This document shows positions 1-7,935 of a stretch of 64,000 nt of DNA, one piece after another. The notes beneath the pieces were generated by a model. That model saw nothing but the letters and a program-made list of their open reading frames with translations, was not told where the DNA came from and did no database searches. The first letter of the stretch is position 1, and every line of letters begins with the position of its first letter. A program made the position numbers and the translations under genes. The stretch spans positions 29,982 through 93,981 of the forward strand of contig NZ_JNWZ01000022.1 in assembly GCF_000716545.1 (NCBI RefSeq), written 5' to 3'. The stretch comes from Kitasatospora phosalacinea. Its GTDB lineage: Bacteria; Actinomycetota; Actinomycetes; Streptomycetales; Streptomycetaceae.

Positions 1-667
1 TGCGTCGATTGCACCTTCTGTCCGTTTTCCACCGATAGATTCCTCAGCGGATGGACGGACGACGAGGGCGCTTCGCGGGCGACGCGGAAGGTCAAGGACG
101 AGGGTGGGCACGGGGTCGGATCCCGTGGACCGCAGGACCCGAACTCCTCGTGATCACCGCGCCGCCCGACGGCGTCGCCCGGCGTCCGCCCGGCGCCCCG
201 CACCACGGACGGTCCGGCCGGCGGGACGCCCGTCCCGCCGGACCGGGCCTTCAGGGCCTTCAGGGCCCTCAGGGCGCGCCGGGCGCCGGCCCGACGAGCA
301 CCGGCCGGATCATGGACTCGATGACATCGGAGGCCCGGCCGCCGAAGGCGCGGGCCGCCGCCCCGGACGAGGACCGCCTCGCCCCGGCAGTCGGAGAGCT
401 CGACCCGCTCCCCCGGCGCGGCGCCCGAACCGTCCGGCGCCTCCTCCCGGCGCCCGGGGGGGCGGCGGGGGCGGCGGGGGCGATCCCGCCCTCGCCCGCG
501 GCGAGGCCGGTGCGGTCTCCGGCCGGGGGGCTTCGCACGGGCTCGCGCCGGGCCCCGGGGCGGGTGGGGGCCGTGGCATTGGGACTAGCTCCGGTCGCCC
601 GGGCCCGGGGCGCGCGGTGTGATGACCGTATGCGTACAGTCGTGCACCGAGGGCAGCGGGGGGCGTC
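1..667. other. Left-edge stretch without a confident gene
   Basis: No open frame here has a convincing start, ribosome site and known family. On the minus strand, three short stretches in different frames between about 270 and 610 each look codon-like (G/C third positions) and would join if the frame shifted near the G7 run at 456-462 and again near 350-365. The last one ends in a TGA at 269-271. That could be a broken gene or a sequencing indel; see the findings. The bases just before 668 give the GGGG-type ribosome site of the next gene. Confidence 0.4.
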
Positions 668-1426
668 GTGAACTGGACCGATGCGGTGATCATGGTCGGC
701 ACGCTGGTCGGGGCCGCGGCGGGGATGCTGCTGGTGCAGAAGTACGCGCCGGTCCCGGCCCGGGAGAACTGCAACGACGTGGCGGGGTTCATCTTCGCCG
801 CGGTGGGGGCGTTCTACGCGGTGCTGGTGGCGTTCGTGGTGATCGTGGTGTGGGAGAACGCCTCGACCGCGAAGGCGACCACCTTCGAGGAGGCGGACGA
901 GCTGGCGGGGGTGTACTGGATGTCCCGGCAGATGCCGCTGCCCGAGGGCGCGCAGCTGGAGGGGCTGACGCTCGGCTACGCGCACGCCGTGGTGGACACC
1001 GAGTGGGCGGAGATGGCCGACCACCACAGCGACCCGGCGGCGACCGCGCTGATGTACAAGATCCGCGACACCGCGCTCTCCTTCGACCCGCAGGGGGAGC
1101 AGCAGTCGGCGATCTACCAGAACGTGATCCAGCACGTGGACGGCCTGGCCAGCAAGCGGCGGGCCCGGCTGAACCTGATCGCCGACTGCGTGCCGCCGCT
1201 GCTGTGGGCGGCGCTGGTCGCCGGCGCGGTCGTCACCGTCGCCTTCACCTTCCTGTTCGGGCTGTCCAACACCTGGGCGCACCTGGCGATGGTGCTCAGC
1301 CTGGCCGGGCTGATCGCGCTCTCGCTGATCACGATCAAGGAGATGAACTACCCGTTCGACGGGGCGAACGCGGTCAAGCCGACCGCCTTCGAGGTGTTCC
1401 TGAGCCGGCTGCCGCCGCCCCGGTGA
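668..1426 (+). CDS. DUF4239 family membrane protein
   Basis: Predicted 252-residue integral membrane protein. Hydrophobic segments lie at about residues 5-23, 41-63, 178-200 and 205-225, with a hydrophilic region of about 110 residues between the second and third. This 2+2 layout and the ENCNDVAGF stretch match the DUF4239 (bestrophin-like) family common in actinobacteria. Bestrophin-like proteins are anion channels, but no transport function is established for this family, so none is claimed. The start is GTG, 3 bases after a G-rich run. It stands alone, about 75 bp upstream of the tRNA-Lys pair and on the same strand. Confidence 0.75.
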   Translation: MNWTDAVIMVGTLVGAAAGMLLVQKYAPVPARENCNDVAGFIFAAVGAFYAVLVAFVVIVVWENASTAKATTFEEADELAGVYWMSRQMPLPEGAQLEGLTLGYAHAVVDTEWAEMADHHSDPAATALMYKIRDTALSFDPQGEQQSAIYQNVIQHVDGLASKRRARLNLIADCVPPLLWAALVAGAVVTVAFTFLFGLSNTWAHLAMVLSLAGLIALSLITIKEMNYPFDGANAVKPTAFEVFLSRLPPPR

Positions 1427-1499
1427 GCGACGCCGCGTGTCCGGGCCGTCACGATTTCGGCGGACGGGCCCGGGCGTGTAGTGTTCTCCGGGTCAGCAG

Positions 1500-1573
1500 G
1501 CGCCGCTAGCTCAGTTGGTTAGAGCAGCTGACTCTTAATCAGCGGGTCCGGGGTTCGAGTCCCTGGCGGCGCA
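1500..1573 (+). tRNA. tRNA-Lys (CTT anticodon), copy 1
   Basis: A 74-base cloverleaf. The acceptor GCGCCGC (1500-1506) pairs with GCGGCGC (1566-1572), discriminator A1573. The D-arm region is GCTCAGTTGGTTAGAGC. The anticodon loop reads CTCTTAA, giving anticodon CTT for lysine AAG, the dominant lysine codon in such GC-rich genomes. The T loop is TTCGAGT. CCA is not encoded in full. Identical in sequence to copy 2. Confidence 0.97.
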
Positions 1574-1582
1574 CAGACGGTC

Positions 1583-1608
1583 GAGAGCCTCCCTCCGGGG
1601 AGGCTCTC
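1583..1608 (+). terminator. Terminator after tRNA-Lys copy 1
   Basis: Perfect 11-bp stem: GAGAGCCTCCC (1583-1593), loop TCCG, GGGAGGCTCTC (1598-1608). A weak TTT follows. Confidence 0.8.
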
Positions 1609-1706
1609 GGCGTTTCGGCGGCGGCCCGGGCGGGCGCTCCGGGGCCCGCCCGGAAACCCGGTTTCACCGCAGGTCGGGGAGCGTGTAGTGTTCTCCGGGT
1701 CAGCAC

Positions 1707-1780
1707 GCGCCGCTAGCTCAGTTGGTTAGAGCAGCTGACTCTTAATCAGCGGGTCCGGGGTTCGAGTCCCTGGCGGCGCA
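1707..1780 (+). tRNA. tRNA-Lys (CTT anticodon), copy 2
   Basis: Identical 74-base gene to the copy at 1500. Acceptor GCGCCGC at 1707-1713 pairs with GCGGCGC near the 3' end, discriminator A1780, anticodon CTT. It carries the same 25 upstream bases as copy 1 (1681-1705) and is followed by a different terminator. Confidence 0.97.
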
Positions 1781-1790
1781 CAGACAGGTC

Positions 1791-1820
1791 GAAGGCCCCT
1801 CGCGAGAGCGAGGGGCCTTC
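1791..1820 (+). terminator. Terminator after tRNA-Lys copy 2
   Basis: Perfect 13-bp stem: GAAGGCCCCTCGC (1791-1803), loop GAGA, GCGAGGGGCCTTC (1808-1820), followed by GTCGTTTT. This is a rho-independent type. Confidence 0.9.
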
Positions 1821-1849
1821 GTCGTTTTCCGGCCTTGGCGCCATGTCCC

Positions 1850-2020
1850 TTGCGCGGCACGCTCGTTGAGAAGTGGGAGGATGCGAAGCTAAGGGGGATT
1901 TAAAGATCGTCTTAGGAGAAATGGGACATAGGACCCTAACATCTGACAAGTCGATCAGTCAGGCTGGCGAGGTTCACGCCGTCGCCCGAGCGAGCAGCCC
2001 GTCCGGGGCCTGCGGGAAGG
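1850..2020 (+). promoter_or_regulatory. Relatively AT-rich leader upstream of the PBP gene
   Basis: This stretch is clearly richer in A/T than its surroundings. It has a -10-like TAACAT at 1937-1942 and TTAGG/CCTAA inverted arms around 1912-1939, but no convincing -35. The ribosome site GGGAAGG (2014-2020) fixes the TTG start at 2027. Confidence 0.4.
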
Positions 2021-2026
2021 TCTCCG

Positions 2027-4318
2027 TTGCCTCGAAAGCCCCGTGAGCGCAGGAAACGGACCGGCTGGCGCCGGCTGATACCCACGTGGCGCATCACCCT
2101 GCTGGGGCTGGCCGGGTCGCTGCTGCTGGGAGTCGGGCTGTTCGCCCTGGGCATCGCCCTGGTGAAGGTGCCGGACGCGCACGCCGCCGCCACCGCCCAG
2201 TCCAACACCTGGCTGTACTCGGACGGCTCGGTGCTGGCCCGCACCGGCCAGACCAACCGGCAGAACGTCCCCCTGGAGAAGGTCTCCCCCGAGGCGCAGC
2301 ACGCCGCGCTGGCCGCCGAGGACCGCAACTTCTACTCGGAGGGCGCGGTCAACCTCAAGGGCATGGCCCGGGCCGCGTTCAACACCGCCTCCGGCGGCTC
2401 CACCCAGGGCGGCTCGACCATCACCCAGCAGTACGTGAAGAACGCGTACCTGAACCAGAAGCAGACCGTCAGCCGCAAGGTGAAGGAAGTCTTCATCGCG
2501 ATCAAGGTCGACGCGACCCTGAACAAGGACGAGATCCTCTCCTCCTACCTGAACACCTCCTACTACGGCCGCGGCGCGTACGGCGTCCAGGCCGCCGCGC
2601 AGGCGTACTTCGGGGTGGACGCGAGCGAGCTGACCGCCGCGCAGGGCGCCTACCTGGCGACGCTGCTGAACGCGCCGAGCGCGTTCGACGTGTCCTCGGC
2701 GAGCGAGGCCGGCAAGCAGAAGGCCGTCGCGCGCTGGAACTACGTGCTGGACGGCATGGTGGCGAAGAAGTGGCTGGGCGCCGAGGAGCGGCGGCAGACC
2801 GCGTTCCCGGAGGTGCTGGCGCCGAAGTCCGCGCCGGGCCTGTCCGGGCAGGCGGGCTACCTGGTGACCGCGGCGACCTCGTACCTGGCCGACCGCGGCA
2901 TCGTCTCGGACGCGCAGCTCGCCCAGGGCGGGTACACCATCACGCTGACCGTCGACTCGAAGAAGCAGCAGCAGCTGCAGGACGCGGTGCAGGCCCAGCT
3001 GACCGCCAACCTCAAGCCGGACGGCCGCAAGGCGGACGCGGCGGCGCAGGCCGGCGCGGTGTCGGTGGACCCGAAGAGCGGGCAGGTGCTGGCGCTGTAC
3101 GGCGGCGCGGACGCCACCAAGCACTGGATCGACAACGCCACCCGCACCGACTACCAGGCGGGCTCCACCTTCAAGGCGATCGCGCTGGCGGCCGCCCTGG
3201 ACTCCGGGGCGCGCACCCAGTCCGGCGAGCGGATCGGCGCCGACACCGTGTACGACGGCACCAACCGGCGACCGGTGCGCGGCGCGAAGGGCACCCCGTA
3301 CGCACCGCCGAACGAGGGCGAGCACTCGTACGGGCAGATCACCCTCCAGCAGGCCACCGACTGGTCGGTGAACTCGGTGTTCGCGCAGCTCGCGCAGGAC
3401 ACCGGGCTGGAGAAGGTGCGCGCCACCGCGGTGGCGCTCGGCCTGCCCGACGACACGCCGGGCCTCAAGGCCGTGCCGTCGATCCCGCTGGGCGCGGCCA
3501 CCCCGAGCGCGCTGGACCTGGCCGGGGTGTACGCCACCCTGGACAACGACGGGCAGCAGATCACTCCGTGGCTGGTGAAGGGCCTGGAGCTGGGCGGCGA
3601 GCAGGTCGCGCTGCCCGAGCACAAGGCGACCCGGGCGATCTCCAAGGACGCCGCCCGGGCGACCACCGCGATCCTGCGGGGCGTCGTCGAGGACCAGGGC
3701 GGCACCGGCTACCGGGCCGCCGCGCTGAACCGCCCGGTGGCCGGCAAGACCGGCACCACGGACGACTCCAAGTCGGTCTGGTTCGCCGGGTACACCCCCG
3801 AGCTGGTCACCGTGGTCGGCCTGTTCGGGCAGGAGCCGGGCACCGGCAAGCAGGTCAGCCTGGACGGCGTGGGCGGCACCGGCAGCGCGGCGGGCGGCAG
3901 GTACCCGGCCCAGATCTGGACGGCGTACATGAAGTCGGCGCTGGCCGGGCAGCCGGTCAGCGACTTCGCCGGGCCGACCAGGGCCCCGGCGGCGAGCACC
4001 CCGCCGGCGACGCCGAGCGCCTCGGACCGGCCCAGCGGGAGCCCGTCCCCGACGGACGGCGTCGGCGTCTCGCCCGCCCCGTCCGCGACGGACGACCGGC
4101 CCTCGCGCACCCCCTCCGCCCGGCCCAGCGGCAGCGCCGGCACGAGCACGGGAACGGGCACCGGCACGGACACCGGCGGCGAGGACGGCCGGTGGCCCTC
4201 GCGCACCCCCTCCGCCCGGCCCAGTGGCGGGGCCGACCGCAGCCCGTCCGGGAGCAGCGCCCCGGACATCGGCGGGGCCGGCGGCCTGCTCGGCAATCAG
4301 GACCAACAGGCGGGTTGA
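2027..4318 (+). CDS. Class A penicillin-binding protein (transglycosylase/transpeptidase)
   Basis: A 763-residue bifunctional peptidoglycan synthase: it polymerises lipid II glycan and cross-links stem peptides outside the membrane. A basic N-terminus and one membrane anchor (about residues 23-46) precede a GT51 domain with EDRNFY (E98) and GGSTITQQY. The transpeptidase domain has the SxxK motif STFK (S380, K383), an SVN-type motif, and KTGT at 574. The canonical GT51 pattern EDxxFxxH has Glu at position 105 instead of His. The tail of about 110 residues is rich in Ser, Pro and Thr and contains a perfect 29-base repeat. TTG start at 2027, six bases after GGGAAGG. Confidence 0.93.
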   Translation: MPRKPRERRKRTGWRRLIPTWRITLLGLAGSLLLGVGLFALGIALVKVPDAHAAATAQSNTWLYSDGSVLARTGQTNRQNVPLEKVSPEAQHAALAAEDRNFYSEGAVNLKGMARAAFNTASGGSTQGGSTITQQYVKNAYLNQKQTVSRKVKEVFIAIKVDATLNKDEILSSYLNTSYYGRGAYGVQAAAQAYFGVDASELTAAQGAYLATLLNAPSAFDVSSASEAGKQKAVARWNYVLDGMVAKKWLGAEERRQTAFPEVLAPKSAPGLSGQAGYLVTAATSYLADRGIVSDAQLAQGGYTITLTVDSKKQQQLQDAVQAQLTANLKPDGRKADAAAQAGAVSVDPKSGQVLALYGGADATKHWIDNATRTDYQAGSTFKAIALAAALDSGARTQSGERIGADTVYDGTNRRPVRGAKGTPYAPPNEGEHSYGQITLQQATDWSVNSVFAQLAQDTGLEKVRATAVALGLPDDTPGLKAVPSIPLGAATPSALDLAGVYATLDNDGQQITPWLVKGLELGGEQVALPEHKATRAISKDAARATTAILRGVVEDQGGTGYRAAALNRPVAGKTGTTDDSKSVWFAGYTPELVTVVGLFGQEPGTGKQVSLDGVGGTGSAAGGRYPAQIWTAYMKSALAGQPVSDFAGPTRAPAASTPPATPSASDRPSGSPSPTDGVGVSPAPSATDDRPSRTPSARPSGSAGTSTGTGTGTDTGGEDGRWPSRTPSARPSGGADRSPSGSSAPDIGGAGGLLGNQDQQAG
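4100..4224 (+). repeat. 29-base direct repeat in the PBP tail
   Basis: Bases 4100-4128 and 4196-4224 are identical and encode the repeated peptide PSRTPSARPSG in the low-complexity C-terminus of the PBP. This looks like a recent internal duplication in a disordered extracytoplasmic tail. Confidence 0.8.
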
Positions 4319-4324
4319 CACCTT

Positions 4325-4387
4325 ACGGCGGAGGGGTCCGAGCTGGCACAATGCGGCGATGCGCAGCAGCTCGGACCCCTCCGCCGT
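4325..4387 (+). promoter_or_regulatory. 21-bp inverted repeat flanking the EamA start codon
   Basis: The arms 4325-4345 and 4367-4387 are perfectly complementary (21 bp) around a 21-base loop. The loop contains CACAAT (4347-4352), a plausible -10, then six bases and the ATG at 4359. There is no Shine-Dalgarno sequence, so a leaderless transcript starting at the ATG is likely. A TTGACA at 4315-4320 overlaps the PBP stop but lies 26 bp from the -10. The repeat could be a large operator, a terminator for the PBP gene, or both. Confidence 0.6.
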
Positions 4388-5357
4388 TCCCGTGGACGCC
4401 CCGTCGCCCCTTCCCCTCCCGGCCCCGGAACCGGCCCCGGGCCGGTCTCCGGCCGGTCGGCGGGCGGTCTCGCTCGGGCTGGGGCTGGCGCTGGTGTCGG
4501 CGTTCGCCTTCGGGGGGTCGGGGACGGCGGCCAAGCCGCTGATCGAGGCCGGCCTCTCCCCCGCGCACACGGTGTGGCTGCGGGCCGCCGGGGCGGCGCT
4601 GGTGCTGCTGCCGGTGGCCTGGCGGCACCGGGACGCGGTGCTGCGGCGGCCCGGACTGCTGCTCGGGTTCGGGCTGCTGGCCGTGGCGGGCGTGCAGGCC
4701 TGCTACTTCGCGGCGATCTCGCGGATCCCGGTGGGCGTCGCCCTGCTGATCGAGTACCTGGGCCCGCCGCTGCTGATCGCCTACGTCCGGCTGGTGCAGC
4801 GCCGGCCGGTCTCCCGGCGGGCGACGGCCGGGGCGGGCGTCGCGGTGGCCGGCCTGGCCTGCGTGGTCGAGGCGTGGAACGGCCTGTCCTTCGACGCGCT
4901 GGGCGTGCTGTTCGCGCTGGGCGCGGCCTGCTGCCAGGTCGGCTACTTCGTGCTCGCCGACGCGGGCCGCCGGGGCGAGCGCCCGGTCGACCCGCTGGCG
5001 GTGTCCGCGTACGGCCTGCTGATCGGCGCCGTCCTGCTCACCGCGTTCACCCGGCCCTGGGAGGCCGACTGGTCGCTGCTCGGCCGCTCCGTCGCCATGA
5101 ACGGCCACCGGCTGCCCGCGCTCGTCCCGGCGCTGTGGATGGTGCTGGTCGCCACCGTGCTGGCCTACCTGGCCGGCGTGGTGTCCGTCCAGCACCTGTC
5201 CCCGCCGGTCGCGGGCGTGGTCGCCAACCTGGAGGCGGTGGTCGCCACCGTGCTCGCCTGGTTCCTGCTCGGCGAGCACCTGGGCGCCCCGCAGCTGGCC
5301 GGCGGCGCGCTCGTCCTGGCGGGCGCGTTCGCCGCGCAGTCGGCGAGCCGGGAGTGA
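4359..5357 (+). CDS. EamA/DMT family transporter
   Basis: A 332-residue drug/metabolite transporter homologue, expected to export a small metabolite across the membrane. About ten hydrophobic helices arranged as two EamA repeats begin near residue 35 after a Pro-rich cytoplasmic start. Typical features are the GTAAKPL segment, the helix end IEYLGPPLLIAY in repeat one, and ANLEAVVATVLAWFLLGE in repeat two. The substrate cannot be read from sequence. ATG 4359 is preferred because the -10-like CACAAT lies seven bases upstream; frames open further upstream only reuse the PBP gene's end. It follows the PBP gene by 40 bp. Confidence 0.85.
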   Translation: MRSSSDPSAVPVDAPSPLPLPAPEPAPGRSPAGRRAVSLGLGLALVSAFAFGGSGTAAKPLIEAGLSPAHTVWLRAAGAALVLLPVAWRHRDAVLRRPGLLLGFGLLAVAGVQACYFAAISRIPVGVALLIEYLGPPLLIAYVRLVQRRPVSRRATAGAGVAVAGLACVVEAWNGLSFDALGVLFALGAACCQVGYFVLADAGRRGERPVDPLAVSAYGLLIGAVLLTAFTRPWEADWSLLGRSVAMNGHRLPALVPALWMVLVATVLAYLAGVVSVQHLSPPVAGVVANLEAVVATVLAWFLLGEHLGAPQLAGGALVLAGAFAAQSASRE

Positions 5358-5375
5358 GCGGACGGCGGGCGGCCG

Positions 5376-5675
5376 TCAGGACGGCAGCGACTCCCGGTGG
5401 GCGGCGAGCACCGGGGCGACGGTGGTGGCGAGGAACTCGGTGATCCGGTAGTCGGCGACGCCCGCCGGGACGAAGGGGTCGGTGGCGGCGATCGCCTCGA
5501 CGGCCGAGCGGTCGGGGGCGACGGCGAGGATGACACCGCCGTCCCGGGGGACCTTGCGGCCGGAGGCGAGGAAGGTGCCGGCGGCGTAGTGCCGCTCCAG
5601 CCAGGCGATGTGCGCGGGCAGCAGCGCGTCGACGCGCTCCAGCGGGGCGGTGTAGGTCAGTTCGAGGATGAACAC
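5376..5675 (-). CDS. YciI family protein
   Basis: A 99-residue single-domain protein resembling the YciI/DGPF ferredoxin-like fold. It opens MFILELTYTAPLE, followed by AHIAWLERHYAAGTFLASG, the segment holding the family's conserved His and Gly, and ends in the ATDPF and ITEF region. Family members are small dimeric proteins, some linked to sigma factors or to ring-cleaving chemistry; no specific reaction is known here. GTG start at 5675. It converges with the EamA gene, 18 bp apart. Confidence 0.8.
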   Translation of the reverse strand: MFILELTYTAPLERVDALLPAHIAWLERHYAAGTFLASGRKVPRDGGVILAVAPDRSAVEAIAATDPFVPAGVADYRITEFLATTVAPVLAAHRESLPS

Positions 5676-5748
5676 CCGGTCATCGTACGCCCGGCCGGAC
5701 CGGGCCCGACTCGTGGGCGGCGGCGACCAGTTGGGCCCGGGACCGGGC

Positions 5749-6435
5749 TCAGCGGCCGGTCCAGCCGAACCAGGTGAAGTGGTTCAGCGGCCAGACCACG
5801 GCGCTGGCGGGGCCGACCAGGTCGGCGACCGGGACGGATCCGCCGTCCGGCCCGTCGCGGTGGTAGCGGGAGTCGGCGGAGTCGCTGCGGTGGTCGCCCT
5901 CGACCCAGACGTGGTCGGCGGGGACGGTGAGCGGGCCGAAGTCGATGCCGGAGCAGGAGTCGTCGCCGGGGTGCAGGTAGGGCTCGGTCACGGTCCGCCC
6001 GTCGACGGTGAGCGTGCTGCCGTGGCAGGCGACGGTCTGGCCGCCGACCGCGATGACCCGCTTGACCAGGTAGTCGTCGCCGGGCGGCAGCAGGCCGACG
6101 GCGCTGAAGCCGGAGTGGACGGCGCGGGTGAAGGCGTTGCCGCTCTGCGGGGCGGGCGGCAGCCAGCCGCCCGGGTCCTTGAACACCACGGGCTCGCCGG
6201 GCTCCGGGTCCCAACCGGTGAGCGTGGCGAACTTGTTGACCGCGACCCGGTCGCCGACCTGCAGGGTGTTCTCCATCGAGCCGGACGGGATGGAGAACAT
6301 CTGGAACAGGCAGGTCTTGATCAGCACGGCGACGACCAGGCCGATCGCGATCATCACGGGCAGTTCCACGTACCAGGGCCGCCGCCTGCGCGGGCGCCGC
6401 TCCTGCGTGGGTCCCTCGGTCACCGCCACCGACAC
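5749..6435 (-). CDS. lepB: Signal peptidase I
   Basis: A 228-residue membrane-bound serine protease that removes signal peptides from Sec and Tat exported proteins. After an Arg-rich start and one hydrophobic helix (about residues 25-45) come the S26 motifs: SIPSGSM with the nucleophile Ser53, YLVKRVIAVGG with the general base Lys125, and GDHRSDSADSR (box E, where His replaces the usual Asn). AAGGAGG sits eight bases before GTG 6435. The GTG at 6441 is only two bases from it, so the shorter start is chosen. Streptomycetes usually carry several such peptidases; this one stands outside a multi-gene lep cluster. Confidence 0.93.
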   Translation of the reverse strand: MSVAVTEGPTQERRPRRRRPWYVELPVMIAIGLVVAVLIKTCLFQMFSIPSGSMENTLQVGDRVAVNKFATLTGWDPEPGEPVVFKDPGGWLPPAPQSGNAFTRAVHSGFSAVGLLPPGDDYLVKRVIAVGGQTVACHGSTLTVDGRTVTEPYLHPGDDSCSGIDFGPLTVPADHVWVEGDHRSDSADSRYHRDGPDGGSVPVADLVGPASAVVWPLNHFTWFGWTGR

Positions 6436-6535
6436 CGACACCGCCTCCTTGGCAAGGACAGCACGCTAACCCGAGCCGGGGGCAGCGCGAAATCGGGCTC
6501 TCACCCGGATCGGACGACCCGGGCGGGCGAGCGGG

Positions 6536-6862
6536 TCAGGCTTCCTTGGCGATGGCCTCGTGGTGCCTGATCACCTCGGCGATGATGAAGTTGAGGAACT
6601 TCTCGGCGAACACCGGGTCGAGGTTGGCGCTGAGGGCGAGTTCGCGCAGGCGCTTGATCTGGCGGCGCTCGCGGGCCGGGTCGGCGGGGGGCAGCTGGTG
6701 CTCGGCCTTGAGCCGGCCGACCTGCTGGGTGGCCTTGAAGCGTTCGGCGAGCATGTGGACGACGGCGGCGTCGATGTTGTCGATGGACTCGCGCAGGCGG
6801 GTCAGCTCGGCTCGCACGGCGTCGTCGATCCCCGCCGGGGAGGGGGTGGGCTGGTCCGTCAT
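6536..6862 (-). CDS. Chorismate mutase (AroQ type)
   Basis: A 108-residue all-helical protein of the AroQ class that converts chorismate to prephenate for phenylalanine and tyrosine synthesis. Helix 1 carries LRESIDNIDAAVVHMLAERF, followed by the helix TQQVGRLKAEHQLPP and the RERRQIKRLRELA segment, matching active-site regions of the single-domain cytoplasmic enzyme. There is no signal peptide, so it is not the secreted class. ATG 6862 is used, with a GGAG about nine bases upstream. Divergent from osmC, about 300 bp away. Confidence 0.9.
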   Translation of the reverse strand: MTDQPTPSPAGIDDAVRAELTRLRESIDNIDAAVVHMLAERFKATQQVGRLKAEHQLPPADPARERRQIKRLRELALSANLDPVFAEKFLNFIIAEVIRHHEAIAKEA

Positions 6863-7162
6863 GTGGGATGGCTCCGATGCGGGATTACGGGTGGGCGCTC
6901 GGGCGCGGCGAACGGCCAATCTAACAGGGCGGGCAGGCCGCGCCCGCGCCGATCACCTGCGCGTTCCGGCATGTGGGACGGCGTTCGGAGCGGCCCGCGG
7001 GCCGCTCCCGGGGCGGGCGGCGGCGGAGTGCGGCGCTCCGCGCGGCGTTCGCCCACCGGGGCGCGGTGCGGGCCGTAGGCTGGGCGGGCCGGGGCCGGAA
7101 GTCCGGTCGCCGGTACAGCAGTTCGACGACCGCTGTCCGCTTCTCATGGGAGGTACCTGATC

Positions 7163-7588
7163 GTGGCGACGACCCGCACCGCGCACACCGAGTGGGAGGG
7201 CAACCTGCTCGACGGCAAGGGCCTGGTGACCCTCGACTCCTCCGGCGTCGGCGAGTTCCCGGTGTCCTGGCCGTCCCGGGCCGAGTCCGCGAACGGCAAG
7301 ACCAGCCCGGAGGAGCTGATCGCGGCCGCGCACTCGTCCTGCTTCTCGATGGCGCTCTCGCACGGCCTGACCGGCGCCGGCACCCCGCCCACCAAGCTGG
7401 AGACCAAGGCGGACGTGACGTTCCAGCCGGGCACCGGCATCACCGGCATCCACCTGACCGTGGTCGGGACGGTGCCGGGCCTGGACGAGGCGGGCTTCGT
7501 GAAGGCCGCCGAGGACGCGAAGGCGAACTGCCCGGTGAGCCAGGCGCTGTCCGGCACCACCATCACGCTGTCGGCGAGCCTGGCCTGA
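7163..7588 (+). CDS. OsmC family peroxiredoxin
   Basis: A 141-residue thiol peroxidase of the OsmC/Ohr superfamily that reduces hydroperoxides using two cysteines. Cys60 lies in AAHSSCFSMAL and Cys123 in AKANCPVSQAL, the conserved pair. The N-terminal half carries the WEGNLLDGKG strand and the SPEELIAAAH motif that separate the OsmC branch from Ohr. The GTG start follows GGGAGGT by about eight bases. A strong terminator at 7661-7699 ends the unit. Confidence 0.93.
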   Translation: MATTRTAHTEWEGNLLDGKGLVTLDSSGVGEFPVSWPSRAESANGKTSPEELIAAAHSSCFSMALSHGLTGAGTPPTKLETKADVTFQPGTGITGIHLTVVGTVPGLDEAGFVKAAEDAKANCPVSQALSGTTITLSASLA

Positions 7589-7660
7589 TCCCCCGTCCGG
7601 CCGCCCGGCCGGTCCGCCCCGCGCGCACGCCCGGTCACGGCGCGTGAGTGACGGTGCGCT

Positions 7661-7699
7661 CCCCCGGCGGGTGTCCCTGCGGCGCCCACCGGGGGTTTT
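7661..7699 (+). terminator. Rho-independent terminator after osmC-like gene
   Basis: CCCCCGG (7661-7667) pairs with CCGGGGG (7689-7695), extended by a GGG/CCC pairing, and is followed by TTTT. The rest of the gap 7589-7935 shows no gene. Confidence 0.8.
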
Positions 7700-7935
7700 G
7701 CCGTCCGTTCCCGGGCCGCCGTCCCACCCTTCGGTCGGATCGCGCCCGAATTCGCACAGAACGTAACGGGCATCTGCGGACAGATATCGCCAATCACCCT
7801 GGCGGCGGTCGCGGACAGTTACACCGGCGGCCTATGATCGGCGGGCGTGGCCCGAGGCCGCCGACTTGCTCCCCTGCCACCGGCCGGGGCCGCCGAGCGG
7901 GCGCGGGCCGCCTGGCCGGGCGCCGTCCGTGAGGG

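Larger units (their letters stand above)
1474..1785 (+). repeat. Tandem duplication of a tRNA-Lys transcription unit
   Basis: Bases 1474-1578 and 1681-1785 are the same 105-base unit with one difference (G1499 versus C1706). Each copy holds 26 bases of upstream sequence with a -10-like TAGTGT, the whole tRNA-Lys and a few trailing bases. The spacer differs because each copy has its own unrelated terminator hairpin. The duplicated upstream part suggests both copies are separately transcribed. Confidence 0.9.

Noticed and set aside
1955..4570. Very long minus-strand open frame opposite the PBP gene
   Set aside because: It has a His/Arg/Gly/Val-rich composition typical of antisense frames in GC-rich DNA, while the plus-strand PBP has complete catalytic motifs.
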